Below, piece after piece: positions 1-11,548 of a stretch of 64,000 nt of DNA (positions are counted from its first letter, which is position 1; each line of letters begins with the position of its first letter). A program made the translations under genes and the position numbers. The notes below the pieces were generated by a model that was given only the letters and a program-made list of their open reading frames with translations, ran no database searches and was not told the DNA's origin. The stretch covers positions 2,028,583 to 2,092,582 of the forward strand of contig NC_081545.1 in NCBI RefSeq assembly GCF_901000735.1, given 5' to 3'. This DNA is from Corylus avellana. Lineage: Eukaryota > Streptophyta > Magnoliopsida > Fagales > Betulaceae.

Positions 1-150
1 AATCGATCGATTGAGATGTGAATGGATGAAGGCAGGGCTTGTGATGAGAGAGTTCCATGATTTGGAAACGCACCTGAATCGGACTATGGATTTCACTGGT
101 AGTCTCTGGAGGATGTCGAGCACCACTTCGTCTGGAAGATACTCCGACAT
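1..150 (-). CDS. F-box protein, N-terminal part (cut by window edge)
   Basis: The minus strand reads an F-box from a methionine at 150 to the window edge: 50 codons beginning MSEYLPDEVVLDILQRLP, then the VRFRCVSKSWNSLI stretch typical of plant F-box/FBA proteins. Known role of the family: the F-box binds SKP1/ASK in an SCF ubiquitin ligase and the C-terminal domain binds the substrate. The reading frame is intact for all that is visible. The frame is also open upstream of 150, with an Arg-rich stretch resembling that of the two paralogues, so the true start could be further upstream. It is nearly identical in DNA to the 5' part of the F-box gene at 5447-6613 and is the third member of a tandem array. 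The gene continues beyond base 1, so its completeness cannot be judged. Confidence 0.8.
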   Translation of the reverse strand, partial: MSEYLPDEVVLDILQRLPVKSIVRFRCVSKSWNSLITSPAFIHSHLNRSI

Positions 151-289
151 TGCAGCTATCCTTGTTCTCCGGCGGCCGCGGCTTTGGCGAATCTCAGTCT
201 CTTGGCAGCTGTGGGTGACAATGGAAGTTGAAAGCCCCAATTCCGATCCGCCGGCCTTTGTTTTTCAATTTTCACTCTCTATATTTGTT

Positions 290-1606
290 TTTGGATTGAG
301 TTTCCTACAGAAATTTCCTTTTAACTCGATATATAAAAATTATACGTGTCATTTAAACATCCAAAATATACTTATTTTTTTAATAATAAAAACAATATTA
401 AAATAAATAATATTAGAATTTATGTACATTTTATATGTTATTAAAAAAAATAAACATATATTATTTTTATAGATTAGATCGAAAAAGGTTCCATCTACCT
501 AATTCGAATGAAAACTCTATCAACTTTTTGTTGTGCCGCGGGCTTACACATTTACAACAATGGACACATTATAAACTAAACTTTTATCTTTTTTCGCTAG
601 GGAAATAAGGAAAATATATTTTCTCTTATGTTAAACAAAAGAAACCAATAAAACATAAAAGTTGTTGTGTTCTGAAAGTTTTAATGTAGCTTATCGATCT
701 GTGTTATCAAGGAAAATAAAGGGATATAAGGAAAATGTAGAAGCTCCTCAAAAACCGCAAAACATATAATCGAATAATTATAGAAGTTGGTTTTGTGTCA
801 CTCTAAGATTGAGGTAACTTTAATAATAATTAATTATAAACCTAATGTAATTTTAAGAATCATATCATTCTTAAAGTGATACAAGAAAGACTTTTAATAT
901 TACTTCAAATTTTAAGATGTAATGTAGAGAAAATCCTCACAACAAAAGACTTGGCAACGGGCAAGAACAAATATTGTCACTAAAAAAATTCAACGGCCAA
1001 ATTATTTTGCCTCGTGTTATTGCTAAGGACAAAATTTTTCTCCAAACTGTGTTGAAAAAATTTCTTTCAACCTAATCTATAAAAATGATATATATCCATT
1101 GAACATGTGAAATACACATGTTTTTTTAACTAGCAGGGACAAAGTTGAAATAAATTTTATTAAAAACTCATGCTCATCTCACATGTTATTTAAAAAATAG
1201 ACACATGTCACTTTTATAAAGTAGGTTGAAAAAAATTCTTCCAATCCAGTTTGAAGGAAAACTTTATCCTATTGCTAATAGTCCATCACGACGCAGAGAT
1301 TACAACAATAAATAATTAAAATATTATTAAAAGAGCACAAAGATGCAAATCAAGTATACAAAAAGTATACAAGATATAGAACTAGAACCAAAACACAGAA
1401 GAAAAATTAAAAAATAAAAAATAAAAAAATAAAAAGAATGAAGAAAGAAGCAAATTAAGATAGTGTAATGCAACTATCCAATGGTAAAGAGTATTAACAA
1501 AAGACTTTAGTTTCACTTCCTCTCCTGGTCTTCAAAACTTCTATCATTCCTTTCTCTTTAAAAATGTTTAGAAATAAATGTAATCTTAGTTACTATGATG
1601 CTGGAA
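290..1606. other. AT-rich intergenic stretch
   Basis: This region lies upstream of the partial F-box gene and downstream of the coiled-coil ORF. It is strongly AT-rich with A/T homopolymer runs. I see no coding frame with a family signature, no RNA gene and no clear element boundary. Confidence 0.5.
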
Positions 1607-1921
1607 CTATGTCACAAATGTTCTCCTAAGCTCTTGTAACTCTTGTTTAAGCTCTTGTAACTCTTGTTTTATTTTTTCCTCAAGCTCTCTGACTTCATAT
1701 TCCATTTTTTCCTTCAGCTGTCTTTCCAGGAAATCTATTTCCACTTGAAACTGTCTTGCTAGAGACTCCACTTTTTTCTTCAAATTTTTCTGCCTGGAAA
1801 TCTTTCTTTGAACCTCCTCTGATTTCCGTTTCACATCCTCCAATTTTTCCTTAAGCAACTGATCTTGCCGTTTCATATCCTCCAACGTACGGTCCAATTT
1901 TTCCTTCCACAACTTGTTCAT
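1607..1921 (-). CDS. Short coiled-coil ORF (copy 1)
   Basis: This ORF encodes 104 residues, almost all Lys, Glu, Leu, Gln and Arg in heptad-like order. It contains EKLEDVKRKSEEVQRK and ends with the internal repeat QELKQELQEL, so a continuous coiled coil is the only structural prediction I can make. There is no signal peptide or membrane segment. A paralogue lies at 8637-8921 in the matching place of the next tandem unit. The two align best over their C-terminal two-thirds (QRK...LK.KVE...FQ.E.D...RQL...E.RELxE). The upstream DNA is also conserved and contains AG acceptor-like sites, so this may be the last exon of a spliced gene. No family is recognised, and a degenerate gene fragment is possible. 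Confidence 0.4.
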   Translation of the reverse strand: MNKLWKEKLDRTLEDMKRQDQLLKEKLEDVKRKSEEVQRKISRQKNLKKKVESLARQFQVEIDFLERQLKEKMEYEVRELEEKIKQELQELKQELQELRRTFVT

Positions 1922-2309
1922 GTCATATCATCTCCTCTAACGCACAGTTGAGCTTGCTAACCCAGATTGATGATAATGAAGATCACAAAAAAACTGAAAG
2001 AGTTAGTATATTTTATAGGTTTATTTTATTTGAATGCAATTATGATTAATACAAACAGAAAATGAAAACATTAATAGCAATTAACTTACATGATGTGCTA
2101 CTAAAGAGTCTAGATAGGTATTTGATGGATTGACAAAAAGAAAAAGACTTGGCAAATATTGAGCACAAAGAAAGAAAGAAAAAAATTAGTGACAACATGT
2201 ATTTTTTGTTACAAAAAGTGGGCTGTTTTTTAACCATTAGCAATGACATGAGATTTGCTTCATTACAAATATTATCATAACTAAAACTTAAATTTTTTTT
2301 GTAGTGCCT

Positions 2310-2575
2310 TTTAATGCTTAAGAAAATTTTCCTTGTTAAGTAAATGAAGTTCGTTAAAAATACAAAAGGTACAACTCAAGTACACAGAACAAAGAAAGTA
2401 TATAAGACAAAAAATCCAACAAATCAAGAGGGAGAAAAAAGAGTGCAAAAATCTACAAAGCTAAAGACATGGACAAGGGCGTTAACAGAGATACACTCAA
2501 ATCAGGATTTAAGAAAACAAATTTATATATCTAAGCTCGTCTTCTTGCAATCATCAAATCTACGAGCTTTCCTTT
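2310..2575 (-). mobile_element. LINE 3'-tail remnant (unit A)
   Basis: On the minus strand this reads like the 3' end common to plant L1-type LINEs: a tail motif of the type TGTACTTGGGTTGTACCCC, then an AT-rich end resembling AATGAATTTTATTACTTA. A matching remnant is at 9340-9570 in unit B, so the insertion predates the duplication. No reverse transcriptase reading frame remains. Recognition rests on the tail alone. Confidence 0.35.
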
Positions 2576-2599
2576 TAAAGCTTAAGCAAATTAGATAGG

Positions 2600-5440
2600 A
2601 TAACTAGGTTATCTATTTTTCTTCCAACCTTTTCTCTTTAATTTCCAACAATGACAACATCTCTCTTCAAACCCTGAGATTCCTAAAACTGAAAAACCAT
2701 AAATCATCCTTCCATCAATAAGCATCCAAAATTTCCTTACACGTCTAACTATAACCAGGGTATAGTTCAAAGCCCAATAACGTTACCCCAAACATGACTT
2801 TTCCTTTTTGTTTCCCCTCTAAACCTTACCCTCTCCGCTATCCTCTTAGAAACCCTAAATCCCCAAATTCTTACATACCTTAAACACCACAAGCACTGAC
2901 CTTAACTCGTATTAAACCCTACAAAAAACTTGTTCTCCAAAAACTCCTACATAAGATCTGGTCCAGCACTATGCTGTACAACCTCTAATTCAGCTATGAA
3001 GTTTTAACACAACAAAAATTTGAAAGTCTTCTTTCGAACACATTACCATCAAAAGGCTAACCGACAACTGGGTAGTATATATACCTAACTAGATTCAAGC
3101 ATGTACAATGCATATCATAAAGTATAAATGGCTTAGAAAGGCGCTGATAAAATTAATACCACAAAAATAAGATGTAGACACTTATACAGGGAAAGAACAA
3201 GCAAAGAGTAGATGTATCACTATGACATCAATCAACCATTTGGTCTCATAAGAATATAATACTAAAGTCTGAACACTTCAAATAGACAATACGTAACCAC
3301 AAGCAACCACAAATATGCTTTATCAGAAGCATTTTCTCTACTAGAACACAAAGCTCATACTGCTGTCCATGATAGTATAATGGCAATAAAGATGTGTATA
3401 AAGGAACTTCTGCCACCAACAAAACATCTCAAAAGTAGTGGCGCTAATAAACAATGCATAAATAAATTCACAAATCATTCGAAGGATAATTTTGATGAGA
3501 TAATACATGGATAAGCTCATGGAATCATAAGCTTGTCTTTTTGCTCTGAAAAATATTACTTTTGTAAAGGAGTCAGGCTTATTCAGACAATAACACTATT
3601 TCAACCTTTTTCTTCCCCTGTAAGTTTATCAATGAACCCCACTACACTGCAACAAAGAGTGAGCACTGATGTGGAGGCTAACTTCAAAGATAGGCAAAGC
3701 CAACATTATCTTTACAAATATATTCCAACAAAAAAGTCCTACATACTAGAAAGTTCCAATTTTAGGGTGGTTTAGCAATTTTACAGATCTGCAACAGTAT
3801 TAAAATTAGAAGTTAGTTGGATATTTTAGTAGATCAAGGACTGTGTAGCATATTTTATTCTTGTTGGGGGTTAGTCTGAGTAATCTTTTGTAATTAAGAA
3901 ATTTGTTCCTTCTCTAACTAGGAAGTTTTAGTTTTTCCATATTATCTAAGGACTTCACAGCTAACCAAGCAAAACTTGTGAACTTGTAAATGTTAGAGAG
4001 AACTTGACTAATTCAGCATAAATTTTGCTCTATTTTAATTGTGATACTCGATTAAAATTAGAAAAGGTGGGACTCTTGTTCACAGCTCTTTGGCCGCACG
4101 TTTGATTCCTTGTTTTCTCATATTATTTTGACTCCATATCCTCCATAATGCTTAGACTAGTCTTCAAAACCAAAAAAAACTTTCAAATATAAAGCCTTTT
4201 GGCCCACCTATATTGATCACAAGAAACCCTAATCTCTAAATTAAAGGTCTGTCCTACATCAAGTACAAATTACCGACCTCTAGCTAGAACAAAAATGTCC
4301 ATCTGAATTAACAGAAGATCTCTATGCTTACACAGAGAATGATTCAACAAATATAATTGATTTTAGCCACCCAAGGAATCAATGAGGAACTAGCATTTGC
4401 CATGGGTTTAGAAAAAGATAGAAACTGAATTACAAAACTAAAACAGCTAGAGCTCAAGCAAAAGGGAAAACATATCAAACCATGTAAACTTTGTTCATGT
4501 ATCTTGTTTTGTTATCAATAAATTTAAAATGAGTGTATTCTAAATTTCAACTTAACAAATAATGTTTTTGATGTTTCAAGAACAAGTGAGACCAAGGACA
4601 ATTACAACCAAAAAGTTTCTTTAAATTTTATATCATTAAAAGATTCTTAAGACGCATATACATATTACAACTCAGAATGTTGCAGGAAGCAGCCATTCAA
4701 CACTTGAAAAAGGCATGGAAAACCCAAAGTTTGGCATCGGTTCATTTCCGATGACCTCTCCTGTCACCCTTTTGTTATATGGGGTGGAGGTGCCATCAAC
4801 CCTAAGGTTTGTCTTTGTCTTCTTCTTTCCCACTATAATCACAGATCTTATCTGCAGCCTAGAGAAAACAAGACCTAATAACAACTGGGAAATTATACTA
4901 AACCCATATTTAATCCATTTCCACCAATTCTATCACAAATTCTCCACTAAATAGCACCTAAATTAACTATAGGACCAATTTACCATTATAGGAGTTTTCT
5001 TCACAGCCCCAGAAAAGCAACCCAAACTCAAGATTTTTTCCTTGTTTCAATACCAAACCATATACCTTTTCCCACTAGCAAAATCCATTTAAAACATGTT
5101 TTGCTCACTTTTCACCATTATAACTTAACACAAACCATAAATAAAACGTTTCTATTTTTTTCTAAAAAAAAAAAAAATTACATCAAAACACAACCAAGTA
5201 AATTGAAAGTAGTGCCAAAAATAAAGATATTATTATGATAATAAGAGCTCAACTAAATGAAGGCAATTTCTTTTACCAAAAGTTGTTACCATTATCAGTT
5301 GAATCCCACACTCAATAAGACTTATTAGATTAAAATAAATCAGAAGCATTTAAAAAACACACACACACACACATCGTGTAGTATATAGCATGAATAAGAT
5401 AGAATTGACTGCGAGCATTAGATGCTAAAACTGGTGAATC
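2600..5440. other. Spacer of unit A, no gene supported
   Basis: This is AT-rich sequence between the LINE-like tail and the F-box gene. Most of it aligns with 9600-13000. The best conserved block is 4690-4870, described separately. A (CA)n microsatellite lies near 5357-5373. I see no coding exon with a known domain. Confidence 0.5.
4690..4870 (-). other. Conserved exon-like block (unit A copy)
   Basis: This block is better conserved with 12240-12420 than the surrounding spacer. On the minus strand it begins after a CTGCAG acceptor-like site and in this copy stays open to a stop near 4672, giving a frame with VGKKKTKTNLRVDGTSTPY. In the unit B copy small indels shift that frame. It could be a decaying terminal exon, an untranslated exon or an old tRNA-derived insertion with a B-box-like GGTTC motif. 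No function is claimed. Confidence 0.25.
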
Positions 5441-5446
5441 ACGCTT

Positions 5447-6613
5447 TTACCTATTCTTCCTCTTCTTGGTCACGCTACTTTCAGAAACTAGATCGTTTGC
5501 TTGGTTGAGTAAGACAAGGTTCTCCTTGTAAGTGTCAACCCAAAATGTGTGGTCATGCATTCCCAAATTTGTAGCTTCTTGGCTTTCAGGGTCGTAGGAA
5601 AAGTGCTCCCAATAACCAGGCCAACCAATTTTTCGGGCCTCCAATATTATATGACCATTCTTCGAGAAACCTAGAACATTCTCAATTCCTCCGGCTATAT
5701 CAATAGTGAATTGTTGCACCCAAGAATCAACCACGCCATACTCCTTCATCACCCATATGGAACAACAACCCCTTCTCGTTGCTTGCTTATGATAACATAA
5801 CAGAGCAAGAGATCCCTTAAATACACGAGTAACAATACCAACATCAATATCAGTGTTCAAGGGGACCATACTCTTTGGCAAGATCATTTCGCGAAACAGT
5901 TCATCACGCAGATCAAATGAAAATACAGTCGCATACCCTCGAATATGTCCTGCAAAATGGATAGAGCCTTTTAAGCAAGCTTTGGGGTTGAACCAATCAG
6001 TAACAGTAACCGAATAAGGAAACGTGGCACTGCTTATTCTCCACGAGCCTGTGCTAACAGAGTAAACTTCAACCAAAGGTCCCCCCAGCATCGCACTGTA
6101 CGAATAAGGAAATGCAATTCTCACTATCTTATAATCGTTGGTCCGCAAATCAAATCCGAAGGCTTCGTTACACGGCATCCTGCCATACCTTTCGGTCGTA
6201 ATGCAAGGTTCTGGAAGATTCACGACTTTTCGAATGGATGGGTTCCAAAGAATAAATTGCTTATCTCCTACAAAGCACATCAGACCGTTTTCAGAACCAA
6301 TTAACCTAAAATTTTTAAGACTGCGGCTTTTTATGGGCAAATCCAATTCGCCACACTCGTCGAATGCGAACAATTTGTAGGGCTCTCTCTCGAGCTCTCT
6401 ATGGGGATTAGAAACGCAGTGCCTTACTATGAAGATTGTGTGTGGGGGAGTGTTTGGAATCGATCGATTGAGATGTGAATGGATGAAGGCAGGGCTTGTG
6501 ATGAGAGAGTTCCATGATTTGGAAACGCATCTGAATCGGACTAGGGATTTCACGGGGAGTCTCTGGAGGATGTCGAGCACCATTTCATCTGGGAGATAGT
6601 ACGACATTGCCAT
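5447..6613 (-). CDS. F-box/FBA protein (tandem copy A)
   Basis: This is an intact single-exon frame of 388 residues from MAMSYYLPDEMVLDILQRLP. The F-box spans residues 6-46 and the F-box-associated (FBA) domain about 90-360, with landmarks RLIGSENGLMCF, FILWNPSIRK, FGFDLRTNDYKIVRI and SIWVMKEYGVVDSW. The protein ends with a basic VTKKRKNR tail. Family knowledge: such proteins are substrate receptors of SCF E3 ligases, with CPR1/CPR30 and S-locus F-box proteins among relatives. The substrate is unknown here. The frame is open upstream to a methionine at 6796, but the conserved start shared by all three paralogues is the methionine before S-x-YLPD (6607/6613), preceded by an Arg-rich segment. 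Its neighbours are the coiled-coil ORFs, repeated with it. No truncation is seen. Confidence 0.88.
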   Translation of the reverse strand: MAMSYYLPDEMVLDILQRLPVKSLVRFRCVSKSWNSLITSPAFIHSHLNRSIPNTPPHTIFIVRHCVSNPHRELEREPYKLFAFDECGELDLPIKSRSLKNFRLIGSENGLMCFVGDKQFILWNPSIRKVVNLPEPCITTERYGRMPCNEAFGFDLRTNDYKIVRIAFPYSYSAMLGGPLVEVYSVSTGSWRISSATFPYSVTVTDWFNPKACLKGSIHFAGHIRGYATVFSFDLRDELFREMILPKSMVPLNTDIDVGIVTRVFKGSLALLCYHKQATRRGCCSIWVMKEYGVVDSWVQQFTIDIAGGIENVLGFSKNGHIILEARKIGWPGYWEHFSYDPESQEATNLGMHDHTFWVDTYKENLVLLNQANDLVSESSVTKKRKNR

Positions 6614-6796
6614 CCTTCTTCTTCTTCTCCGGCGGCCGCGGCTTTGGCGGATCTCAATCTCTTGGCTGCTGTGGGTGACAATGGAAGTTGAAAGCGCCAA
6701 ATCCCATCCGCCGGCCTTTGTATCACTCAACAAACACCAACAAGTGATACCAAGGAATCTGTTGAAGTCTTGAAGATAATGATCAACACTCATCAA

Positions 6797-8460
6797 CCAA
6801 GAAGAAGATCGAATTGGCTAAGGATAAATCCAGAAGATATTCTTTAGTCTCAATATTTATCTTGTATTTGAATATATAGCTTATCATCTTCATTTACGTG
6901 TAACAGAATTATCAATAAATACACAAGCCATCACCGAAAAAAAAAAAATTCACAAAAAGACGAAGGCAATTTGAGATCCTAATCAATCTTCTGTAAAAGA
7001 AATAGGGAAAATACGGAAAACCTTTGTTCATGCAAAGTGGGAATTTCAAATTAGTGAATTCTACTTAACGAGGTGTAATTTTCAGTTGATTAAACTACTT
7101 TTTAGAGACTGAAAAACAAAAATTGTTCATAAGGTGTGTTATAATGTCATTTTTCTTATGAAATTATTTGCACAAAATGAAATCAAACCCAAAAATACCC
7201 TCATATTTTTTACAAAGACTCTGATAATGTTAAAATAAATTTAGAGAAGAGTTTTAAAATAATTGAATAATCGGAAATAATTATCCACTCAACTACTCGG
7301 ATAATTTCAAAATTAAACTAACACTCAATTATCTACTAGTGTATACTCAAGCTTTTTTAATAGTTTAAAGTTTGTTGAGTCTTATAAATACCAACTTCAG
7401 TTTTCCTTTTTTATCTTTTCAATCTAGGACTCTTTTCATTAATGATCTTTAAAAATTTCAATTTTAAAAGATTTTCAAGACATAAAATAATTAATAACTA
7501 TTAATTTAGAAAATATTTCTACATCTTTTTCCTGTCAACAAGACGAATGCAACCAGATTACACCAAAGACAAATTAAGTACCTTTTTTTTAAAGAAAAGG
7601 TTAGTTCTCTTTTTTTTTTTTTTCTCAGAAATTCTTATGCAAAGACTTTGGCATTCTCCAGAAGAGGAAGAAAGTCGATTTTCTCCGAATGTTACACTTT
7701 TTTCCAAAACAGGTCCTCCCTGAAAGAAAAGAAGCCTTTAACTTAAGGGAGCATTCAGTAAAAGTCTAAAGCAAGGATTATGATTTTTTATCAAACGTGA
7801 AGAAGAGGACGGCAGAGGAAGAAGAAGGGTCGTACATTATTTATTTATTTTTTTTTTGGGAGGAAAACTAGCGTAGCAAATTTCTCGGTATCCCAAAAAT
7901 GTGAATTTTGAGAGGGAAAAATAGGTATAGCAACTTCCTCATTAAATTCTAAAACGTAACTTATTTTAGACACTTAGATAAAATAAATGACTAAAATTTT
8001 TAAATTTAAAAATCTCAAATTTAAAGAAAATTCTAGAAGATGTTAATCCCTATCTAGTGGTAAATGTACTATTGAAAAAAAGAAAAAGAAAAGAGTTTCT
8101 CTCACAAAAACTTATATCATTTCTTTTCCTTCAAAGACACTAGATAGAACTATCTTCCACACTAATACACTATGAAGATTGCCACTTATTAGGAGATAAA
8201 GCGGTTATAGAGTTTTTACCAAAAGTACATTAATATACATAATTGAACACAACTTTAACTTAAAAGCCTAAGCTAATAGGCTACAGTCCACTTAGGTATA
8301 TTAAATCTCTATCCCACTTGTAAGTCTCTTCACATTGACCTGTGATTATGAAGTTTTTATCAAGAGTACATTAATATACATAGTTGAACACAACTTTAGT
8401 CCAAAAGCCCAAGCTAATGAGCTAAGGTCCACTTAGGTATATATTAACTACTCTTTTCTT
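6797..8460. other. AT-rich intergenic stretch with a direct repeat
   Basis: This separates tandem units A and B and shows no coding signature. A pair of direct repeats of about 100 bp lies at 8213-8310 and 8346-8445. Poly-T and poly-A runs are frequent around 7600 and 7850. Confidence 0.5.
8213..8445. repeat. Direct repeat pair, period about 133 bp
   Basis: Two copies run from AGTTTTTAYCAARAGTACAT to CACTTAGGTATAT, at 8213-8310 and 8346-8445, with a handful of mismatches. They look like a local duplication. No known element is recognised. Confidence 0.6.
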
Positions 8461-8636
8461 TTATATTTTCTTAATGTGGGTCTCAACACTCAGAATTGCA
8501 CTCACAACACCACTCATTATAAGAGAAATTGTATTCATTATAGTTAATGTGCACTTCAATTTCTATAAGAAAAAAGATGCATCTAAAATGAAAAATGGTC
8601 AGAAACAAATGTATCCTTGTTCCTATGATGGTGGAA

Positions 8637-8921
8637 CTATGCCCTACGACGAACGATCTGCTCTTGGAACTCCTGGAACTCTTGAAATTCTTGTTCTATT
8701 GCTTTGAGTTCTGCCTGAAGCTCTCTGACTTCAGATAGCTCTCTCACTTCAGATACCCTGTTTTCCCCCAACTGTCTTTGCGGGGAGTCCATTTCCATTT
8801 GAAACCGTCTTACTTTATATTCCACTTTTTCCTTTAACTGTTTAGTCTTTCTTTGAATCTCCTCCATCTTGCGGCTGAGCTCGCTCGCCCTGATTGATTG
8901 ATGATAATGAAATAACAACAA
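8637..8921 (-). CDS. Short coiled-coil ORF (copy 2)
   Basis: The open frame is 94 residues. A start at the internal methionine of KMEEIQRKTKQLKEKVE is more plausible than the first methionine, because homology with copy 1 begins near there. The sequence is rich in Glu, Gln, Lys and Arg and ends with repeats of EFQEFQEFQEQ, consistent with a coiled coil. It corresponds to the ORF at 1607-1921 in the preceding tandem unit. Both reading frames have survived duplication and considerable divergence, a mild argument for constraint. The family is not recognised. It may be only the last exon of a spliced gene or a relic. Confidence 0.38.
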   Translation of the reverse strand: MLLFHYHQSIRASELSRKMEEIQRKTKQLKEKVEYKVRRFQMEMDSPQRQLGENRVSEVRELSEVRELQAELKAIEQEFQEFQEFQEQIVRRRA

Positions 8922-9339
8922 AAATTAAAAGAGTAAGTATTTTTTTTTATAGATTTATGTTATATTTGAAAGCAACTACGATTGATACAAACAAAAAATG
9001 AAAACATTATTAACAAGTAACTTTGTGCTACTCTAGATAAGTATTTGATGGATTGAAAAAAAAGAAAAGAAAGAGAGACTAGCAAATATTGACTTATGTG
9101 TTGCCAATACATATTGGGAGCTATTTGAAAACCAGAACCTATAGCAAAAGGCAGAAGTGCACGTGGCTAAACCACATGGTATATGTCATAGCTAACATAA
9201 CCTTGGCAAAGAAATGTCAGTTTTTGCTAATCCAAATTCTTATTTGTTTACCATTAGCAATGACATGGGATTTGTTTCATTGCAGATATTATCATATAGC
9301 TAACACTCAGTTTTGTTCTAGAGCCATTTAATGCTCTAG

Positions 9340-9570
9340 AATTGTTTTTGATAAAGTAAACAAAGTTCATTAAAAGCACTGGGGGTACAACCCAAATACA
9401 TGAGAAATATACAAGAAAGCAACACCCAATAAATGAAGAGCAAGATAAAAGAGTACAAAAATCTACAAAGCTAGAGACATGGAGAAGGGTGTTTGCAGAG
9501 ATCCACTCAAATAAGAATTTAAGAAAATAAATATGTAGACCCGAGCCCATCTTCCAACAATCATTGATTC
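9340..9570 (-). mobile_element. LINE 3'-tail remnant (unit B)
   Basis: This is the counterpart of 2310-2575. On the minus strand it shows the CATGTATTTGGGTTGTACCC type tail, followed by the AATGAACTTTG-like AT-rich terminus of plant L1 LINEs. No enzyme coding sequence remains. Confidence 0.35.
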
Positions 9571-10131
9571 CTTTCCTGCTTAAGAATAGACACGATAATT
9601 AGGTTATCTTTTTTCTTCCTACATTTTTCTCTTCAATTTCCAACAATGTTATCTATCTTCAAACCCTAAGATACCTAAAACTAAAACCATAAATCATCCT
9701 TCCATCAATAAGCATCCAAAATTTCCTAAAAAGTCTAAATAACTAATCCCAGGGTATAGTTCAAAGCCTCATAACAGTAGCCCAAACATGACTTTTTCTT
9801 TTTTTTCTCCTCTAAACCTTACCCTCTCCGTTATCCACTTAAAAACCAGAACTCCCCTAATTCTGACCTTAACTCTTTCTATATAAGATCTTGGAATCCT
9901 ATGTTGTACTACCTCGAATTCAACTATAAGTTTTAACACAAAAAAAATTGGAAACAGTGTGACAATGTCTTGCCATTCTAGTTTGTACCATTTTCATGCT
10001 GTGCTAGTGTTGTTTCGAGTACTTCACTATCAAAAGCTAACCGCAACTAGGTAGTATTTCCCCAAGGGCTACTATAATAATTTATAGGCGCCCGCCTTCA
10101 TTTTCAAATTATGCACTACCCATAAAAATAA

Positions 10132-10301
10132 GGGAAATGCTAAGTGTTCTTCTAGTGTTCTCCTAGTGTCCTCCCAACTGTGATGTGACTTTTAAAATCA
10201 CCAGCATATTAAAAGTCAATAATGATAATCTCAAATTCAACGGTGATTTTAAAAGCCACATCACAGTTGGAAAGACACCAGGAGAACACCTAGCATTTCC
10301 T
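10132..10301. mobile_element. 170-bp MITE with 9-bp target duplication
   Basis: Terminal inverted repeats of about 60-70 bp begin GGGAAATGCTA and end TAGCATTTCC. The inner arms contain CTTTTAAAATCACC and its complement. It is flanked by the 9-bp direct repeat TAAAAATAA at 10123-10131 and 10302-10310. The 9-bp duplication suggests mobilisation by a Mutator-like transposase. It is absent from the matching place in unit A. Related elements occur at about 23902-24087, 56390-56555 and 62784-62933. Confidence 0.8.
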
Positions 10302-10396
10302 TAAAAATAAACAACTATAGAGTATATATCTACGTAGATTCAAGCATGTACAACATTGTAACTTAAAGTAGAAATGATTCAGAAAGATGCTAATGA

Positions 10397-10509
10397 TTTT
10401 TTTTAATAAGTAGTTGGCCCCAATGAGAAGGGGAAGGGAGATTTAAATTAGTAACATCCACATCATAAGGAGTAGGCTCCAGCTGATTGAACTATCCGTT
10501 GAAGTTAAC
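10397..10509 (-). mobile_element. tRNA-derived SINE, present only in unit B
   Basis: On the minus strand it reads a tRNA-like head with an A-box-like TAGTTCAATCAGCTGG, a weak B-box region and an A-rich end (T-run at 10397). It is bracketed by the short direct repeats GCTAATGA and GCTAACAA. Unit A (about 3140-3160) lacks this segment and shows the uninterrupted sequence. Confidence 0.6.
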
Positions 10510-11428
10510 GCTAACAAAATTTATTCCACAAAAACAACATGTACACTTATACAAGGAAAGAACAAGCAAAGAGTTGACATATCAGTATGAAATGATTCAA
10601 CCATTTGGCTCATAAGAATATAACATACTAAAGTCTGAATACTTCTAATTGACGATATGTAACCACAAGAATCCACAAATGTGCTTTATCAGAAGCAATA
10701 TATCTACTACAACACAAAGCTCAAACCGCTGTCGCTGATAGTATAATGGCAATAAGAATGTGTATAAAGGAACTCCTGCCACCTATAAAACATCTCAAAA
10801 CTAGTGGTGCTAATAAACAATACATATATATAAATTCACAAATCATTAGAAGGAGAAATTTGATGAGATAATACATGGATAAGCTCAAGGAATCATAAAA
10901 TAGTCTTTTTGCTCTGAAAAATATTACTTTTGTAAAGGATTCAGGGTTATTCACATCAATAACACTATTTTCCCCCTTTTTCCCCTTATCAATGGCCCCC
11001 TACTACCTCAGGGAAACAAAGAGTGAGCGGCACTTATGTGGAAGGTAACCTCAAAGATTCACAGAGATATTATATTTACAAATATATTCCAAAAAAGTCC
11101 TATATATTAGAATATTCTAAATTTAAGGGTAGCTTAGTAATTTTACAGAACTGCAACGGTATTTATATTAGAAGTTCTTTGGTTATTTTGGTAATTCAAG
11201 GAATGTGTAGCTTATTTGCTTGGGGTTGGTCTGAGTAATCTTCGGTTATTGAGAAATTTTTTCCTTCTCTAACTTGAAGTTTTAGCTTTTCCATATTATC
11301 TTAGGGCTTCACTGCTATGTATGTCACCAAGCAAACCTTGTGAACTTGTAAACAATTAGAGAGAACTTGATTAATAAAATTTCAGAATAAGTTTCTCTCT
11401 TTTAACTGTGATACTCCATTAAACTATT

Positions 11429-11548
11429 GGGTAAAGATCAACAGCACGCGGCGTGCATTGCACGCCCGTGCTGTTGATCTTAAAAAAAAAAAAAAAAAAA
11501 ATTTTGCACTGGGCGTGCCACGCCCCCGCGTGCTGCCAATCAGTGCTC
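11429..11548. mobile_element. 120-bp GC-rich hairpin MITE
   Basis: It is flanked by perfect 9-bp duplications TAAACTATT (11420-11428 and 11549-11557). The left half is a near-perfect hairpin: AAGATCAACAGCACG is mirrored at 11467-11481 by its complement, with GGCGTGC/GCACGCC inside. A poly-A run follows, then the right end rich in CGCCCCCGCGTGCTG. The outer ends form an imperfect terminal inverted repeat around CAGCACGCGG. The matching site near 4050 in unit A is empty. The 9-bp duplication suggests a Mutator-like source. Confidence 0.7.

Larger units (their letters stand above)
1570..6730 (-). repeat. Tandem segmental duplication, unit A
   Basis: Unit A holds the coiled-coil ORF, about 3.5 kb of spacer and an F-box gene. 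It matches 8590-14200 in the same order and orientation. Spacer landmarks shared with unit B include the block at 4690-4870, the LINE-like tail near 2310-2575 and the AAACCCTAATCTC motif near 4225. The right limit is near 6730, where similarity to the window's first 250 bases also stops. Several insertions in unit B are absent here. Confidence 0.75.

Noticed and set aside
6780..6796. Methionine at 6796 as the F-box copy A start
   Set aside because: The frame is open, but the extra 61 residues are not shared as a whole by the paralogues; the conserved start is at 6607/6613.
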